Shown: piece after piece, positions 8,543-17,078 of the stretch
How the letters are laid out: each line of letters begins with the position of its first letter
Position numbering within the stretch: position 1 is the stretch's first letter
Source: Silvibacterium dinghuense
Lineage (GTDB): Bacteria; Acidobacteriota; Terriglobia; Terriglobales; Acidobacteriaceae
Assembly (NCBI RefSeq): GCF_004123295.1
Contig: NZ_SDMK01000001.1
Coordinates: forward strand, 1,984,001 to 2,048,000
Length of the DNA: 64,000 nt
Reading direction: 5' to 3'
Program-made: the position numbers and the translations under genes
Notes under the pieces: generated by a model
Told to the model about the DNA's origin: nothing
The model's input: the letters and a program-made list of their open reading frames with translations, nothing else
Database searches by the model: none

Positions 8543-9172
8543 ATGAGCATGGGCTATCTGCAACCGACGCAGTATGCGAGCTATGGACTGGCAGCGGACG
8601 TGACCGACGACATGATCACGATGGCCTCGGCGCTAATAGATGCGCATTGCCGGCGAGTGAGTCTGAATCCGACGCAGTATACGGAGCGGCTGCGCATGGT
8701 AGCCGGATCGCAGACGGTGCGACTGTCGCATCTGCCGCTGACAGTGGTTGCGCCGGCGACGTTGCCGTTCGTGAGCATCCAGGCTCGCTATGCGAAGCCC
8801 CGGCGTGGTGAGTTGGTGTTTCCGCTGCAAGAGGAAGTGCTGTGGGCTTTCTCGCTGCCAGGGGCGTGGACAACGGTCGATCCGACCACAGTGGACTTTG
8901 TGGCGGAAACCGGCGAGCTGGTTTTTCCGCTGAATATTCTCGGACTGCCCTACAACGAAGTCGAAGTGGTCTATACGGCGGGACTGGCAACCATTCCTGA
9001 TCCGATCCTATGCGCCTGTGCACAGATCGTGAAGAACGCCGAAGCGACCACTGGCGGCAATGTGAAGCAAAGCAAGATGGACACGATGACGATGCAGTAC
9101 TTCTCGAACTCACTCATCGATGCCAACGTCGAAGCGATGCTCGCACCGTGGGTTTCCACCAGGCTGGGCTGA
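8543..9172 (+). CDS. Head-tail connector-like phage protein
   Basis: 209 aa. ATG at 8543 is used; ATG at 8549 (MGYLQPTQY) has better spacing to the upstream GTGAGGAG and may be the real start. The first gene after the capsid gene normally encodes the adaptor that sits under the portal. The N-terminal helical part (DDMITMASALIDAHCRRVS) resembles the 'LI...A...I...C.R' helices of HK97 gp6-type connectors, and the rest is beta-rich with a conserved-looking VYTAGLATIPDPILCACAQIVKN near residue 145. No enzyme motif is visible. The role is inferred mainly from gene order. Confidence 0.6.
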   Translation: MSMGYLQPTQYASYGLAADVTDDMITMASALIDAHCRRVSLNPTQYTERLRMVAGSQTVRLSHLPLTVVAPATLPFVSIQARYAKPRRGELVFPLQEEVLWAFSLPGAWTTVDPTTVDFVAETGELVFPLNILGLPYNEVEVVYTAGLATIPDPILCACAQIVKNAEATTGGNVKQSKMDTMTMQYFSNSLIDANVEAMLAPWVSTRLG

Positions 9173-9186
9173 GGGAGAAACCAAAT

Positions 9187-9636
9187 ATGGACCTGAGTAC
9201 ACAACTGCCGAATAGCTACTCGCTGCAAGTGGCGACAACGCTGCTGCGTGCCTGCGGAGGTGCTGCGGCCACGCTGCTGATGCCTCCGGCAACGGGCGAC
9301 ACCACGGATGCGGGACAACTGGGGATCGACGCGCCGAACTTTCAATCGCTGGTTCTCACGCCATCAGTCTTCCGCAAGATACGCGCGACGATGAGCGAGG
9401 GACAGCCTGCGAAATATGAGCTGTTGATCGCAGCGGCCGCGATCGCAAACGCAACAAACACCCTCCAGCTGGCATCGACGGACACACTCTTCGCGATGGC
9501 GGCAGGCGTCGTAGTAGACGGCAAGCTCTACCTCATCGAGGCAACAGGCGTCTCCGAGAACCTCGGCGAAGCCTATCTCTACCGGCTGCTGCTGCGCGAA
9601 TCCACGGCAGAGTGGCCGATGCAGAGCGGCACATAA
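9187..9636 (+). CDS. Uncharacterised phage virion-block protein
   Basis: 149 aa from ATG 9187, chosen for GAGGGAGAAACC just upstream; longer in-frame extensions run into the previous gene. The protein is Ala/Thr/Leu-rich, without Cys clusters, signal peptide or membrane segment. It lies between the connector-like and tail-tube-like genes, where head-completion and tail-terminator proteins are usually found. I do not recognise a family. Confidence 0.6.
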   Translation: MDLSTQLPNSYSLQVATTLLRACGGAAATLLMPPATGDTTDAGQLGIDAPNFQSLVLTPSVFRKIRATMSEGQPAKYELLIAAAAIANATNTLQLASTDTLFAMAAGVVVDGKLYLIEATGVSENLGEAYLYRLLLRESTAEWPMQSGT

Positions 9637-9650
9637 GAAGAGAGGCGGCG

Positions 9651-10139
9651 ATGCAGAACGCAAAGGACAGTTTTTATATCACGCTGCGCAACCGGCTGGC
9701 GACGGTGAATCCGAATCGCACCATGACACTGCGCGGCATCACGCGGCCGGGCATTCTGGTAGAGGACGCCGAAGCTCCGATGCCTCAGATGCTGCTGGAC
9801 GCCTTCACGCTGCGGTGGACAAAGCTCGAAACGGACACGCAACTGCCGTCGATCCTGGCACAGATAGCCTGCGAGATTCACTACGCAACAGCGGGCACGC
9901 AAGGAAATATGGAGCTCGATCGCGGGCGCGCGCTCGAAGAGATGGATGACGAGCTGCTACAGATCCTCTGCCCGAGCTCGACACCGAAATATAACTACAC
10001 CACCACACCGGCCACGCAGATGGGCACGATGATCTTCTGGTCGCAGGCGCTCTTCAGTACTACGACCATAACCCGTGAGCGGCTGGAGCGCGTGGCAACC
10101 GTGAACGTGTTTGCGTTTCAGGAGCAGGGGGAAGCATGA
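9651..10139 (+). CDS. Uncharacterised phage protein, possible tail terminator or minor tail protein
   Basis: 162 aa from ATG 9651 behind AGAGGCGGCG. The sequence begins NAKDSFYITLRNRLATVNP and includes GITRPGILVEDAEAP and a mixed alpha/beta pattern, loosely like tail-completion proteins that cap the tail tube, which are similar in size and position. Its stop overlaps the start of the tail-tube-like gene by 4 bp (ATGA), so the two are translationally coupled. No motif allows a firm assignment. Confidence 0.55.
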   Translation: MQNAKDSFYITLRNRLATVNPNRTMTLRGITRPGILVEDAEAPMPQMLLDAFTLRWTKLETDTQLPSILAQIACEIHYATAGTQGNMELDRGRALEEMDDELLQILCPSSTPKYNYTTTPATQMGTMIFWSQALFSTTTITRERLERVATVNVFAFQEQGEA

Positions 10140-11110
10140 GCACAACTCTCACGGCGTTAAACCCGATGCCTCCTGCAACGCGACGCGTACGCGCCTACTT
10201 TGCGCCGGTGACGCGTAGCACGCAAACACCGACGGTCTTCGACCCTTCCGTGAATGGACTGTTTTCGCTCTCATCGCCGCCTGCGCCATGGGTCGATCTT
10301 GGATGGATCGAGGACTTCTCGCGCAAGTCGCTGAGCAAGACAGGCACGCTGGTGACCGGATCACCGGGCACGACGCAGTACCAGGTGCGCGAGAGCGTGG
10401 ATGCCAGCGTGAGCTTTCGCTTCAAGACATGGAGCAAGCTTACGATGGCGCTTTCGGCGGGATCGCAGCACATGAACCTGCTGGCTCCGGCAACGGGCGC
10501 GACGCAGAATGCCTCGGGATCAAAGGCTGCAGCAGCGATTGCACTGGCAACAACAGGATCAACGGCAACATTTCTCTACCCGAGCAGCACAGCAGGATTT
10601 GCAGCAGGCGACATCGTTGCAGTCGATGCGGATTATGCAGGACAGACGGGCTTTGTGGGCACGGGTGTCTCGGCGGCTTATGTGTCGAGCGCGGCGGCGG
10701 TCAATGATGACCCGGACTATATCCGGCGCGTGACCTTCAACGTAGCACGAGTGACACAAGTGACGACGAGCGGGCTGCAATTGGCATCGGCGCTGATCGG
10801 AGGCGCACCGGCCGGCACGATGAAGGTCCAGCAAGTGCTGGGATTCGTCGATCGCGAAGGTGGCAACTTCTTTCAGGAGTGGTCCGGACTCTTCGTCATG
10901 CCGGGCGAACAGGGCGAGCGGATTGTTTTCTACTATCCGCGTCTGCAGGCAATGATCGGCGCGGCCGAGACGACCACCACGCTGGTTGCGCCACTCGAAC
11001 GCATTGCATTGAGTGCGTCATTCCGCGCGCTGCCGGTGACCGATACAAACGATGGGCAGACCGTGGTCTGCTTCCGCAGCTATCTACCCAGCGCGATGAC
11101 GCTGGTATAA
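10136..11110 (+). CDS. Tail-tube-like phage structural protein
   Basis: 324 aa, ATG at 10136 preceded by CAGGGGGAAGC and overlapping the upstream stop. It is rich in Ser, Thr, Ala and Gly with alternating hydrophobic residues, as expected of a beta-barrel structural protein; the N-terminal part includes WVDLGWIEDFSRKS and a VRESVDASVSFRFKTWSKL strand pair. Position after the connector and terminator-type genes and before a large tail protein suggests the major tail tube subunit. That is inferred from order and composition; no family signature was recognised. Confidence 0.5.
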   Translation: MSTTLTALNPMPPATRRVRAYFAPVTRSTQTPTVFDPSVNGLFSLSSPPAPWVDLGWIEDFSRKSLSKTGTLVTGSPGTTQYQVRESVDASVSFRFKTWSKLTMALSAGSQHMNLLAPATGATQNASGSKAAAAIALATTGSTATFLYPSSTAGFAAGDIVAVDADYAGQTGFVGTGVSAAYVSSAAAVNDDPDYIRRVTFNVARVTQVTTSGLQLASALIGGAPAGTMKVQQVLGFVDREGGNFFQEWSGLFVMPGEQGERIVFYYPRLQAMIGAAETTTTLVAPLERIALSASFRALPVTDTNDGQTVVCFRSYLPSAMTLV

Positions 11111-11122
11111 GCAGGAGCTTTT

Positions 11123-13441
11123 GTGAAGCTGACGATCGATAACCACGATGGCAACGGCTCGGTGGATTACTCCTCCACGGTAGTGACAGATGCGAAATTT
11201 CGTATTGAGCGGCCATGGAACGCGCCCTGCCTGTGCGGCTTCACACTGGCACCTGCAGCGATGGGTCTGCCGGTGCCGACGAGAAACGGCCGCGTGATCG
11301 TAAGCGACGATAGCGGCGCTTTGCTCTTCACCGGATATGTGGCGACAGAGCCGATGTTCACGCTGGCGGGACAGGCGAGCGCAGGCGCAGTGTACCAGAC
11401 AACCGTATTGGCGGTGAGCGACGAAATTCTGCTCGACCGGCAGCCCATACCGCAATCTTTGCCCGGTTATGCGCAGGAAGCGAACGAGCTGCTGCGTGCG
11501 ATGCTGGCCAGCTCCGCCACCAGCGGGCTGAGTTTTACCGGCCTCGCCGGCTCGACCCTGGTAAACGAGTTTCAGGCTGATCCGGGACAGAGCTGGGCGC
11601 AGAATGCCGGAACGCTGGCATCGATGATGCGAAGCGTGTACCGCGTGCTGGACGGCGAGATTTCCCTGCTACCGGTGGGCAGTACAGTTCACACGTTAAG
11701 CGATGCGGATGGCACATTGAATCCCGCCATGCTCGAGTCCTCGATGGTAAAGGGCGTAGCAAATGACGTGACCGTGTGCGGCCCGAGCGAGCCATGCGCG
11801 TATGTGACCGAGCTCTTCGAAGGCGACGGCACAACCGTGCTCTTCAACCTGACAGAGCTGCCCTATATTCCTCCCGCCTCGAAGACGAAGCCTCTGGTGG
11901 AGCTCTTCCAGGAGCCTTCCATTGACACCCAGGTGTGGGCCATCAACGATTCCGGCTCGCGCCTATCACTCACTGCGGATGGATTGACGTGCACCGGCGG
12001 CGACGGATTCCTGGGCGACACGGTGCTCTCCCTCGTGAACCAACTGGAGATTGGCGGATCCCTGGTGCTCGAAGCGGGCGGGGTGCAATTCGGAGTCATC
12101 ACCAGCGGGATTCTGAATGGGATCTATGGCGGATCGTTCACGCTGGCCGATTGCGTGGCGGGATTCCAGATCAGCCAAAGCGGGGGGGGCACGTCGATCG
12201 CGCCGGTGGTATACGGTACGGCTTCGGGCAGCAGCTTCACAACGACCGCTGGACATATGTACACCTTGCGGTTACGTATTTATTCGAACGAGCAACAACG
12301 CCTATTGCAGTCCTACATCTCGGCGGATGACAGCGGCACGCACACCTATGGCGGCACTTATATAACGGCCGCTGCATCCCTGCTCTTCGAAGTGCAGGAT
12401 ACGACGGGCGGCGTGGCACAAACACCGGTTGTGCTCTATGAAGGAGCGTTGACCGCCGCGCCTTCGACATGCTCGATGGCGGTGCTGAACAGCGCGAGCC
12501 TGGAGTGCAGCGTGGCCAGCATGAACATCACGCTGCAGGGGCCGGTATGGGTGGAGAGTACGCCGCCGGGCGGCAGTGCAATCGTACGGCGGATCGGCAC
12601 AACGGCGCAGGGCGCGGACTGCACGATCGAACGCACGGGAAGATTGCATTTCTACGCAACAAGTGTGCCCGCTGCCGGTGAACTGATTGGCATTTCCTAT
12701 CGCACGACGCATCGCTCGGTAGCGCGATTGGCAAGTGCGACGAGCATCGCCACGGAAAGCGCAGGTGGGCTGCTGCCAGGTACGGCGGTGTGGATCGGCA
12801 CAGTGACCAGCCCTGCGCCGCGCAGCTCGGTGGACTGCGAGAATGCTGCGACGGCAATCCTCGATCTTGGCACCAGCCGAGGCGCAGCGTGGAAGGGCAC
12901 ATACACAGGCTGGAACTTCGAGACGCAGGGCGATATCTGGCCGGGTGATCTGCTGGCGCTCACGGTGGCCGCAGCAGATCTGACTGCGAATGTGGTGGTG
13001 CGATCGGTTGTGCTCGATATCGAGAACAGCGTGCCGGAATTGGTGAAGTACGCGATCTCATTTGCCAATGACTGGGCCGATGCGCTGGCGATCAAGAGCT
13101 CGGCTACGGTGCCAACTACAGTGTGGTTGCCGCAGCAGCCGCAGACCGTGGAGCCACTGGCAAATCTTTCCGGGCTGACGGTGACATCGGTGACAGGCAG
13201 CGCCATTGCGGTGAGCACGAATACTACACCACCTGCGGGCGGAGGCTTCGAGGTGCGGAGGCGCGACTGGTCCTTCGGTCCGGTGACGAATTCGGACCTG
13301 GTGCTGCGTAGTCCGGTGGCCAACTTCACGATTCCACGCGAGGCGGTCATGGAGCAGTATTACATTCGCATGTATGACGGCTCGACACCGCCGAATTACT
13401 CGCGCTTTTCGAGCGCGGTCTTCGTGAATGTGGCGCTTTGA
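11123..13441 (+). CDS. Large tail or baseplate-type phage protein
   Basis: 772 aa, GTG start at 11123 after GCAGGAG. The N-terminal ~200 residues (RIERPWNAPCLCGFTL ... LFTGYVA ... QEANELLRAML) resemble the start of tail hub or baseplate proteins, which open with a beta-domain describing an 'operand plus local frame'. The middle is a beta-rich, Gly/Ser/Thr-rich region compatible with a carbohydrate-binding or jelly-roll domain, and the C-terminus contains a fibronectin-type-III-like stretch (VTGSAIAVSTNTTPP ... YYIRMYDG). It is the last phage gene; the next gene is chromosomal and only 60 bp away. No tape-measure gene lies between it and the tail-tube candidate. Confidence 0.5.
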   Translation: MKLTIDNHDGNGSVDYSSTVVTDAKFRIERPWNAPCLCGFTLAPAAMGLPVPTRNGRVIVSDDSGALLFTGYVATEPMFTLAGQASAGAVYQTTVLAVSDEILLDRQPIPQSLPGYAQEANELLRAMLASSATSGLSFTGLAGSTLVNEFQADPGQSWAQNAGTLASMMRSVYRVLDGEISLLPVGSTVHTLSDADGTLNPAMLESSMVKGVANDVTVCGPSEPCAYVTELFEGDGTTVLFNLTELPYIPPASKTKPLVELFQEPSIDTQVWAINDSGSRLSLTADGLTCTGGDGFLGDTVLSLVNQLEIGGSLVLEAGGVQFGVITSGILNGIYGGSFTLADCVAGFQISQSGGGTSIAPVVYGTASGSSFTTTAGHMYTLRLRIYSNEQQRLLQSYISADDSGTHTYGGTYITAAASLLFEVQDTTGGVAQTPVVLYEGALTAAPSTCSMAVLNSASLECSVASMNITLQGPVWVESTPPGGSAIVRRIGTTAQGADCTIERTGRLHFYATSVPAAGELIGISYRTTHRSVARLASATSIATESAGGLLPGTAVWIGTVTSPAPRSSVDCENAATAILDLGTSRGAAWKGTYTGWNFETQGDIWPGDLLALTVAAADLTANVVVRSVVLDIENSVPELVKYAISFANDWADALAIKSSATVPTTVWLPQQPQTVEPLANLSGLTVTSVTGSAIAVSTNTTPPAGGGFEVRRRDWSFGPVTNSDLVLRSPVANFTIPREAVMEQYYIRMYDGSTPPNYSRFSSAVFVNVAL

Positions 13442-13501
13442 TGGCTGAGACAGGCGAAGGCACGGGGAATCGGGTACAACAGAAGTTGAGGATTTTGCCC
13501 G

Positions 13502-14503
13502 ATGTCGTTGTCACGCCCGATTGCCATTTATTACGAACAGCCGCGCTGGTTTCTGCCGCTCTTTGCCGAGTTGGATCGCCGTGGAACCCCGTACGTCAAG
13601 CTGAATGCGACGGAACATGCCTACGCGATCGAAGATCACCCCGAGCAGAAATACTCGCTCGTGGTGAATCGCATGAGCCCTTCCGCATGGAATCGCGAGC
13701 ACGGTGACTGCATCTTCTACACGCTCGGCTTTCTCGATCATCTCAAGCAGCGCGGCGTGCGCGTCATCAACGGGCTTACGGCATTCCGCAATGAGCTGTC
13801 CAAGGCCGCGCAGCTCTCACTGCTCGACGAGCTTGGGCTGCCTTATCCCAAGGCACGTGTGATTCATCGCGCCTCACAGGCCGTCGCCGCAACGGAAGGC
13901 CTGCGCTGGCCGGTGGTGGTCAAGCCGAATATCGGCGGCTCGGGTGCGGGCGTGAAGCGATTCGACACGCCGGAGGCGCTGACCGCCGCTGCCGATGCGG
14001 GTGAGCTCGCCTTCGGTCTCGATGCGACAGCGCTGGTGCAAGAGTTTATCCCGGCGCGCGGCGGCCACATCGTGCGCGTGGAGGTGCTCAACGGCAAGTT
14101 CCTCTATGCCATCAAGGTCCACATCACTGGCGAGACATTTGACCTGTGCCCGGCGGACATCTGCCGCACTGCGGACGGCGCGACGCTGGATGCCAGTCTC
14201 GCAGCCTGCCCGCTCGAGGCACCGAAGGCCGGCCTGCGCATCGAAAGCTACGAGCCACCAGCCGAAGTCATTGCGGACGTGGAGCGCATCATGGCCGCCA
14301 GCGGCATCGAGCTCGGCGGCATCGAGTACATCGTCGATGGTAGAGACGGGGACGATCGCGACGGACAGCGGCTCTACTACGACATCAATGCCCTCTCGAA
14401 TTTCGTCTCCGATGGTCTGCATCTCGTCGGCTTCGATCCTTTTGTGAAGCTGGCCGACTGGCTCGAAGCTGAAGCGTCTCGTGTAGAAAGCGAGGCCAAC
14501 TGA
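13502..14503 (+). CDS. ATP-grasp domain ligase (RimK/D-Ala ligase-like)
   Basis: 333 aa, ATG at 13502 behind GAGGATTTTGCCCG. The ATP-grasp fold is indicated by WPVVVKPNIGGSGAG near residue 140 (ATP-binding lysine and Gly-rich loop), an LVQEFIP adenine-binding strand near 180, and a late YYDINALSNF metal-binding segment near 295. Such enzymes join a carboxylate, through an acyl phosphate, to an amine or thiol. The acceptor cannot be told from sequence. It overlaps the LLM flavin monooxygenase gene by one base, so the two almost surely act in one pathway. It could be a peptide ligase of the RimK kind or part of a small-molecule pathway. Confidence 0.8.
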   Translation: MSLSRPIAIYYEQPRWFLPLFAELDRRGTPYVKLNATEHAYAIEDHPEQKYSLVVNRMSPSAWNREHGDCIFYTLGFLDHLKQRGVRVINGLTAFRNELSKAAQLSLLDELGLPYPKARVIHRASQAVAATEGLRWPVVVKPNIGGSGAGVKRFDTPEALTAAADAGELAFGLDATALVQEFIPARGGHIVRVEVLNGKFLYAIKVHITGETFDLCPADICRTADGATLDASLAACPLEAPKAGLRIESYEPPAEVIADVERIMAASGIELGGIEYIVDGRDGDDRDGQRLYYDINALSNFVSDGLHLVGFDPFVKLADWLEAEASRVESEAN

Positions 14504-15522
14504 TGCGCTATGGATTCTGGTTGCCGGTCTTTGGCGGATGGCTGCGCAATGTCGACGACGAAGGCATGGAAGCGAGCTGGGATTACGTCCGCCGTCTCAC
14601 CCTCCGCGCCGAAGAGCTGGGCTACGCGCTCACGCTGATCGCCGAGCTGAATCTGAATGACATCAAAGGCGTCGAAGCGCCTTCGCTCGATGCCTGGTCG
14701 ACCGCAGCGGCGCTGGCCGCAATCACCAGGAAGCTCGAGCTGATGGTCGCTGTGCGCCCCACCTTCCATAACCCGGCGCTGCTGGCCAAGCAGGCTGCGA
14801 ACATTGACCGCATCTCGAACGGCCGGCTGACGCTGAATGTTGTCTCGAGCTGGTGGAAGGACGAGGCCACGAAGTACGGCATCGCCTTCGACGAGCACGA
14901 CGATCGCTATGCGCGCACCTCGGAGTGGCTCGACGTGGTCGATGGCTGCTGGCGCGAGCAGGGCTTCAGTCATGAAGGGCGCTTTTATCAAGTGAAGGAA
15001 AATATCCTCTCGCCCAAACCGGTAGCGCAGCCGAGACCGCGTCTCTACGCGGGCGGCGAATCGGAAACCGCAAAGAACCTGATCGCGCAGAAGTGCGATG
15101 CCTACCTCATGCATGGCGATGATCCGGAAACAGTAGGCAAGAAGATTGCCGACATGCGCCGCCGGCGCGAAGCGCTGGGGCTGCCGCCGATGGTCTTCGG
15201 CGTAGCCGGCTACGCCATCGTGCGCGATTCCGAAGCCGAGACAAAGCGCGAGATCGAGCGCATCACCGACGTGCAGCAGTCGGCGCGCGGGTACGCAAAT
15301 TATCAGCAGTGGATCTCCGGCTCGAAATTGGAACAGAAAATCTCGCTCGAGGACTACTCCGTTTCGAATCGCGGCCTGCGCAGCGGCCTGGCTGGCACAC
15401 CGGAGCAGGTGCGGCAGCGCATCGCAGACTTCGAGGCCGTCGGCGTCGACCTGGTGCTCTTGCAGTCAAGCCCGCAGATGGAAGAGATGGAGCGCTTCGC
15501 CCAGCAGGTCATGAACGGCTAG
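14503..15522 (+). CDS. LLM-class flavin-dependent monooxygenase (SsuD-like)
   Basis: 339 aa, ATG at 14503 sharing its A with the upstream TGA. It belongs to the bacterial luciferase-like TIM-barrel family, closest in feel to FMNH2-dependent alkanesulfonate monooxygenases. Features are the N-terminal FWLPVFGGWLR, ELMVAVRPTFHNPALLAKQAANIDRISNGRLTLNVVSSWW spread over residues 80-125, and LYAGGESE near 185 at the flavin phosphate-binding position. It would need reduced flavin from a separate reductase, not seen nearby. Co-transcription with an ATP-grasp ligase suggests oxidation of a ligated small molecule or desulfonation in a shared pathway; the substrate is unknown. Confidence 0.85.
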   Translation: MRYGFWLPVFGGWLRNVDDEGMEASWDYVRRLTLRAEELGYALTLIAELNLNDIKGVEAPSLDAWSTAAALAAITRKLELMVAVRPTFHNPALLAKQAANIDRISNGRLTLNVVSSWWKDEATKYGIAFDEHDDRYARTSEWLDVVDGCWREQGFSHEGRFYQVKENILSPKPVAQPRPRLYAGGESETAKNLIAQKCDAYLMHGDDPETVGKKIADMRRRREALGLPPMVFGVAGYAIVRDSEAETKREIERITDVQQSARGYANYQQWISGSKLEQKISLEDYSVSNRGLRSGLAGTPEQVRQRIADFEAVGVDLVLLQSSPQMEEMERFAQQVMNG

Positions 15523-15632
15523 AGCAGAATCAGGACAGATATACCCGGCTGGCACATGCTCTCCGTGGCCTTTTCCTCAAGAAAAGGCCACCTGCATCCA
15601 CTCAGCATCGGCACGGTTGTCCTGATTCTGCT
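15523..15632. repeat. 110-bp element with 15-bp perfect terminal inverted repeats and an inner hairpin
   Basis: AGCAGAATCAGGACA (15523-15537) is the exact reverse complement of TGTCCTGATTCTGCT (15618-15632). Extending outward gives a mismatch and then TA on both sides. Inside lies a perfect 11-bp stem GTGGCCTTTTC / GAAAAGGCCAC (15565-15591, loop CTCAA). It sits between two convergent genes, so it could be a bidirectional terminator or a MITE-like element. Confidence 0.7.
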
Positions 15633-15667
15633 TTAAAGCGGCGCGCCTTTGCCCTCCGTAAGCGCGA

Positions 15668-16540
15668 TCAATTCTGCCAGTGCTCTTCGGTCAGGAAGAG
15701 ATGGAATTGCGGTGTTCCGCGCAGGCCGGCTAGCTCTTTGTCCTCCATCAGGTGCTTGCGGTCGTCGAAGCCATCGCTGAAGGCGGCGCGCAGGCAGCGC
15801 ATGGCAGCGTCGAAGTTTCCCGACTGCGCGTAGAGCTTGGCGAGAGCATAGTTCAGCTGCGCTTCAGCCTCCGGCGTTCCCATCTCGGCGATGCGTGCCA
15901 GTGATTCGCGGATAAAAATCTCCGGATCGAGCACCAGCGCCTGCTGATATGCGGCCAGCCCCTGGCGGTACTTGTGGTCGGCAAAATAGGCCGTACCGAG
16001 GTTGCAGTAAAACGCCGCCGTGTTCGGTTTGGAGCGGAGAGCGCGGCGGTAGTAACTCTCGGCCTTGTGATAGCTTTTCTGACCGTAGTACACGGTGCCG
16101 AGATTATTGAGAGCCTCGGCATAGTTCGGCTCGAGCGACAGCGCCTTCTCATATTGCATGCGGGCGAAGTCGAGCGCGTACATATGCTGATAGGCAATAC
16201 CCAGCTTGTTCCAGATCACCGCTGAGTCGTGCGGACCCCTGCGGTACGCATCGATCGCAGCCAGGTACTGGTGACGGACCATGAGCAGATCGCCCTGGGT
16301 CTCGGGAGGAAGAGCGGCAAAGCCATCGCCCGACGTTTCCGGAACTTCGAGCTGGGGAGATCGGCCTTCCGCAAGCCGGGAGACATGGGAAAGGTCGAAA
16401 GCAGCGGGAAGCGCGCCAGCGACCGGGTGGGAAAGCGAAACCGGGAGCTGGGCAATCAGCCGGCCCGGAAAGAGAAGCGGGAGCACGAGAGCGGTGACGA
16501 GAACCAGGGAGTGTGCGCGCCGCGTTGCCGGAGGAATCAT
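15668..16540 (-). CDS. Secreted TPR-repeat protein
   Basis: 290 aa with ATG at 16540, chosen because CCAAAGGAGGTCGTT lies immediately upstream and the product then begins with a signal peptide (MIPPATRRAHSLVLVTALVLPLL...). At least three tetratricopeptide repeats follow in the middle (NKLGIAYQHMYALDFARMQYEKAL, LNNLGTVYYGQKSYHKAESYYRRAL and CNLGTAYFADHKYRQGLAAYQQAL, each spread over 34 residues), then a helical C-terminus. TPRs mediate protein-protein contacts; an exported version probably acts in the periplasm or at the envelope. It is divergent from rpmH. No enzymatic motif. Confidence 0.75.
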   Translation of the reverse strand: MIPPATRRAHSLVLVTALVLPLLFPGRLIAQLPVSLSHPVAGALPAAFDLSHVSRLAEGRSPQLEVPETSGDGFAALPPETQGDLLMVRHQYLAAIDAYRRGPHDSAVIWNKLGIAYQHMYALDFARMQYEKALSLEPNYAEALNNLGTVYYGQKSYHKAESYYRRALRSKPNTAAFYCNLGTAYFADHKYRQGLAAYQQALVLDPEIFIRESLARIAEMGTPEAEAQLNYALAKLYAQSGNFDAAMRCLRAAFSDGFDDRKHLMEDKELAGLRGTPQFHLFLTEEHWQN

Positions 16541-16663
16541 AACGACCTCCTTTGGCATAGAGCAGCCGAACGTGGAAGGCATTGTGCGCCTCTGGAGGGC
16601 ATTTTGCCAAGTGCTCAGGGAGAGGCGGGGTTTGGCGACGCCAACATGTTCTGACGATTCGGT

Positions 16664-16692
16664 TTGGAGATCGGCCGCCCTTCGGATATACT
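16664..16692 (+). promoter_or_regulatory. Probable sigma-70-type promoter for rpmH
   Basis: TTGGAG (16664-16669) and TATACT (16687-16692) are separated by 17 bp, about 100 bp upstream of the rpmH start and outside the divergent TPR gene. Confidence 0.6.
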
Positions 16693-16790
16693 CATACTTT
16701 GTCCGGAAGTGGCATTTTTCTCTGTGCCTGCCGGCGAAACTTCCAGTCAAGAAATTTTGACGACCAAGATTATTTGAGGAGCGCAGTTCC

Positions 16791-16946
16791 ATGCCGAAGC
16801 GCACATTTCAACCCAATCGCCGCCGCCGTTCGAAGGTTCACGGCTTCCGTAGCCGTATGAAGACCAAGAGCGGAGCCGCCGTGCTCTCGCGCCGCCGCGC
16901 GAAGGGCCGCAAGCGCGTCTCCGTGAGCGCCAGCTACCGCGACTAG
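16791..16946 (+). CDS. rpmH: 50S ribosomal protein L34
   Basis: 51 aa, below common ORF length cut-offs. The protein reads [20 protein letters not shown], then an Arg/Lys-rich middle ([20 protein letters not shown]) ending [11 protein letters not shown]. The start MPKRTFQPN and the internal HGFRSRM...G...L..RR.KGR pattern are diagnostic for L34, a small basic protein of the large ribosomal subunit. ATG at 16791 follows TTGAGGAGCGCAGTTCC, a good ribosome-binding site. It opens the conserved rpmH-rnpA-yidD-yidC-khpB-mnmE cluster. No dnaA gene precedes it, unlike in many bacteria. Confidence 0.97.
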   Translation: MPKRTFQPNRRRRSKVHGFRSRMKTKSGAAVLSRRRAKGRKRVSVSASYRD

Positions 16947-17003
16947 TTCGCGTCTTCCCTTTCCTGATTTCTTTCCCCGAACGAAATCGAGCGATGCGAT
17001 TCC

Positions 17004-17027
17004 CGGCAGCCAGTCAATCGGCTGCCG
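17004..17027 (+). other. Hairpin between rpmH and rnpA
   Basis: Perfect 8-bp inverted repeat CGGCAGCC / GGCTGCCG with an 8-base spacer and no T-tract. It could act as an mRNA-processing or stability hairpin separating the abundant L34 message from rnpA; function is inferred only. Confidence 0.4.
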
Positions 17028-17078
17028 ATCTGCACTCCTGCCAAGGAGTCCGCTCCGATTTAGAGGGAAAATAGGTCT

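Noticed and set aside
13442-13501. Phage attachment site at the right end of the prophage block
   Set aside because: No tRNA gene and no recognisable direct-repeat partner in the window; the left end of the element is not visible.
16541-17078. Replication origin beside rpmH
   Set aside because: No run of TTATNCACA-type DnaA boxes or AT-rich unwinding region was seen, and dnaA is absent.
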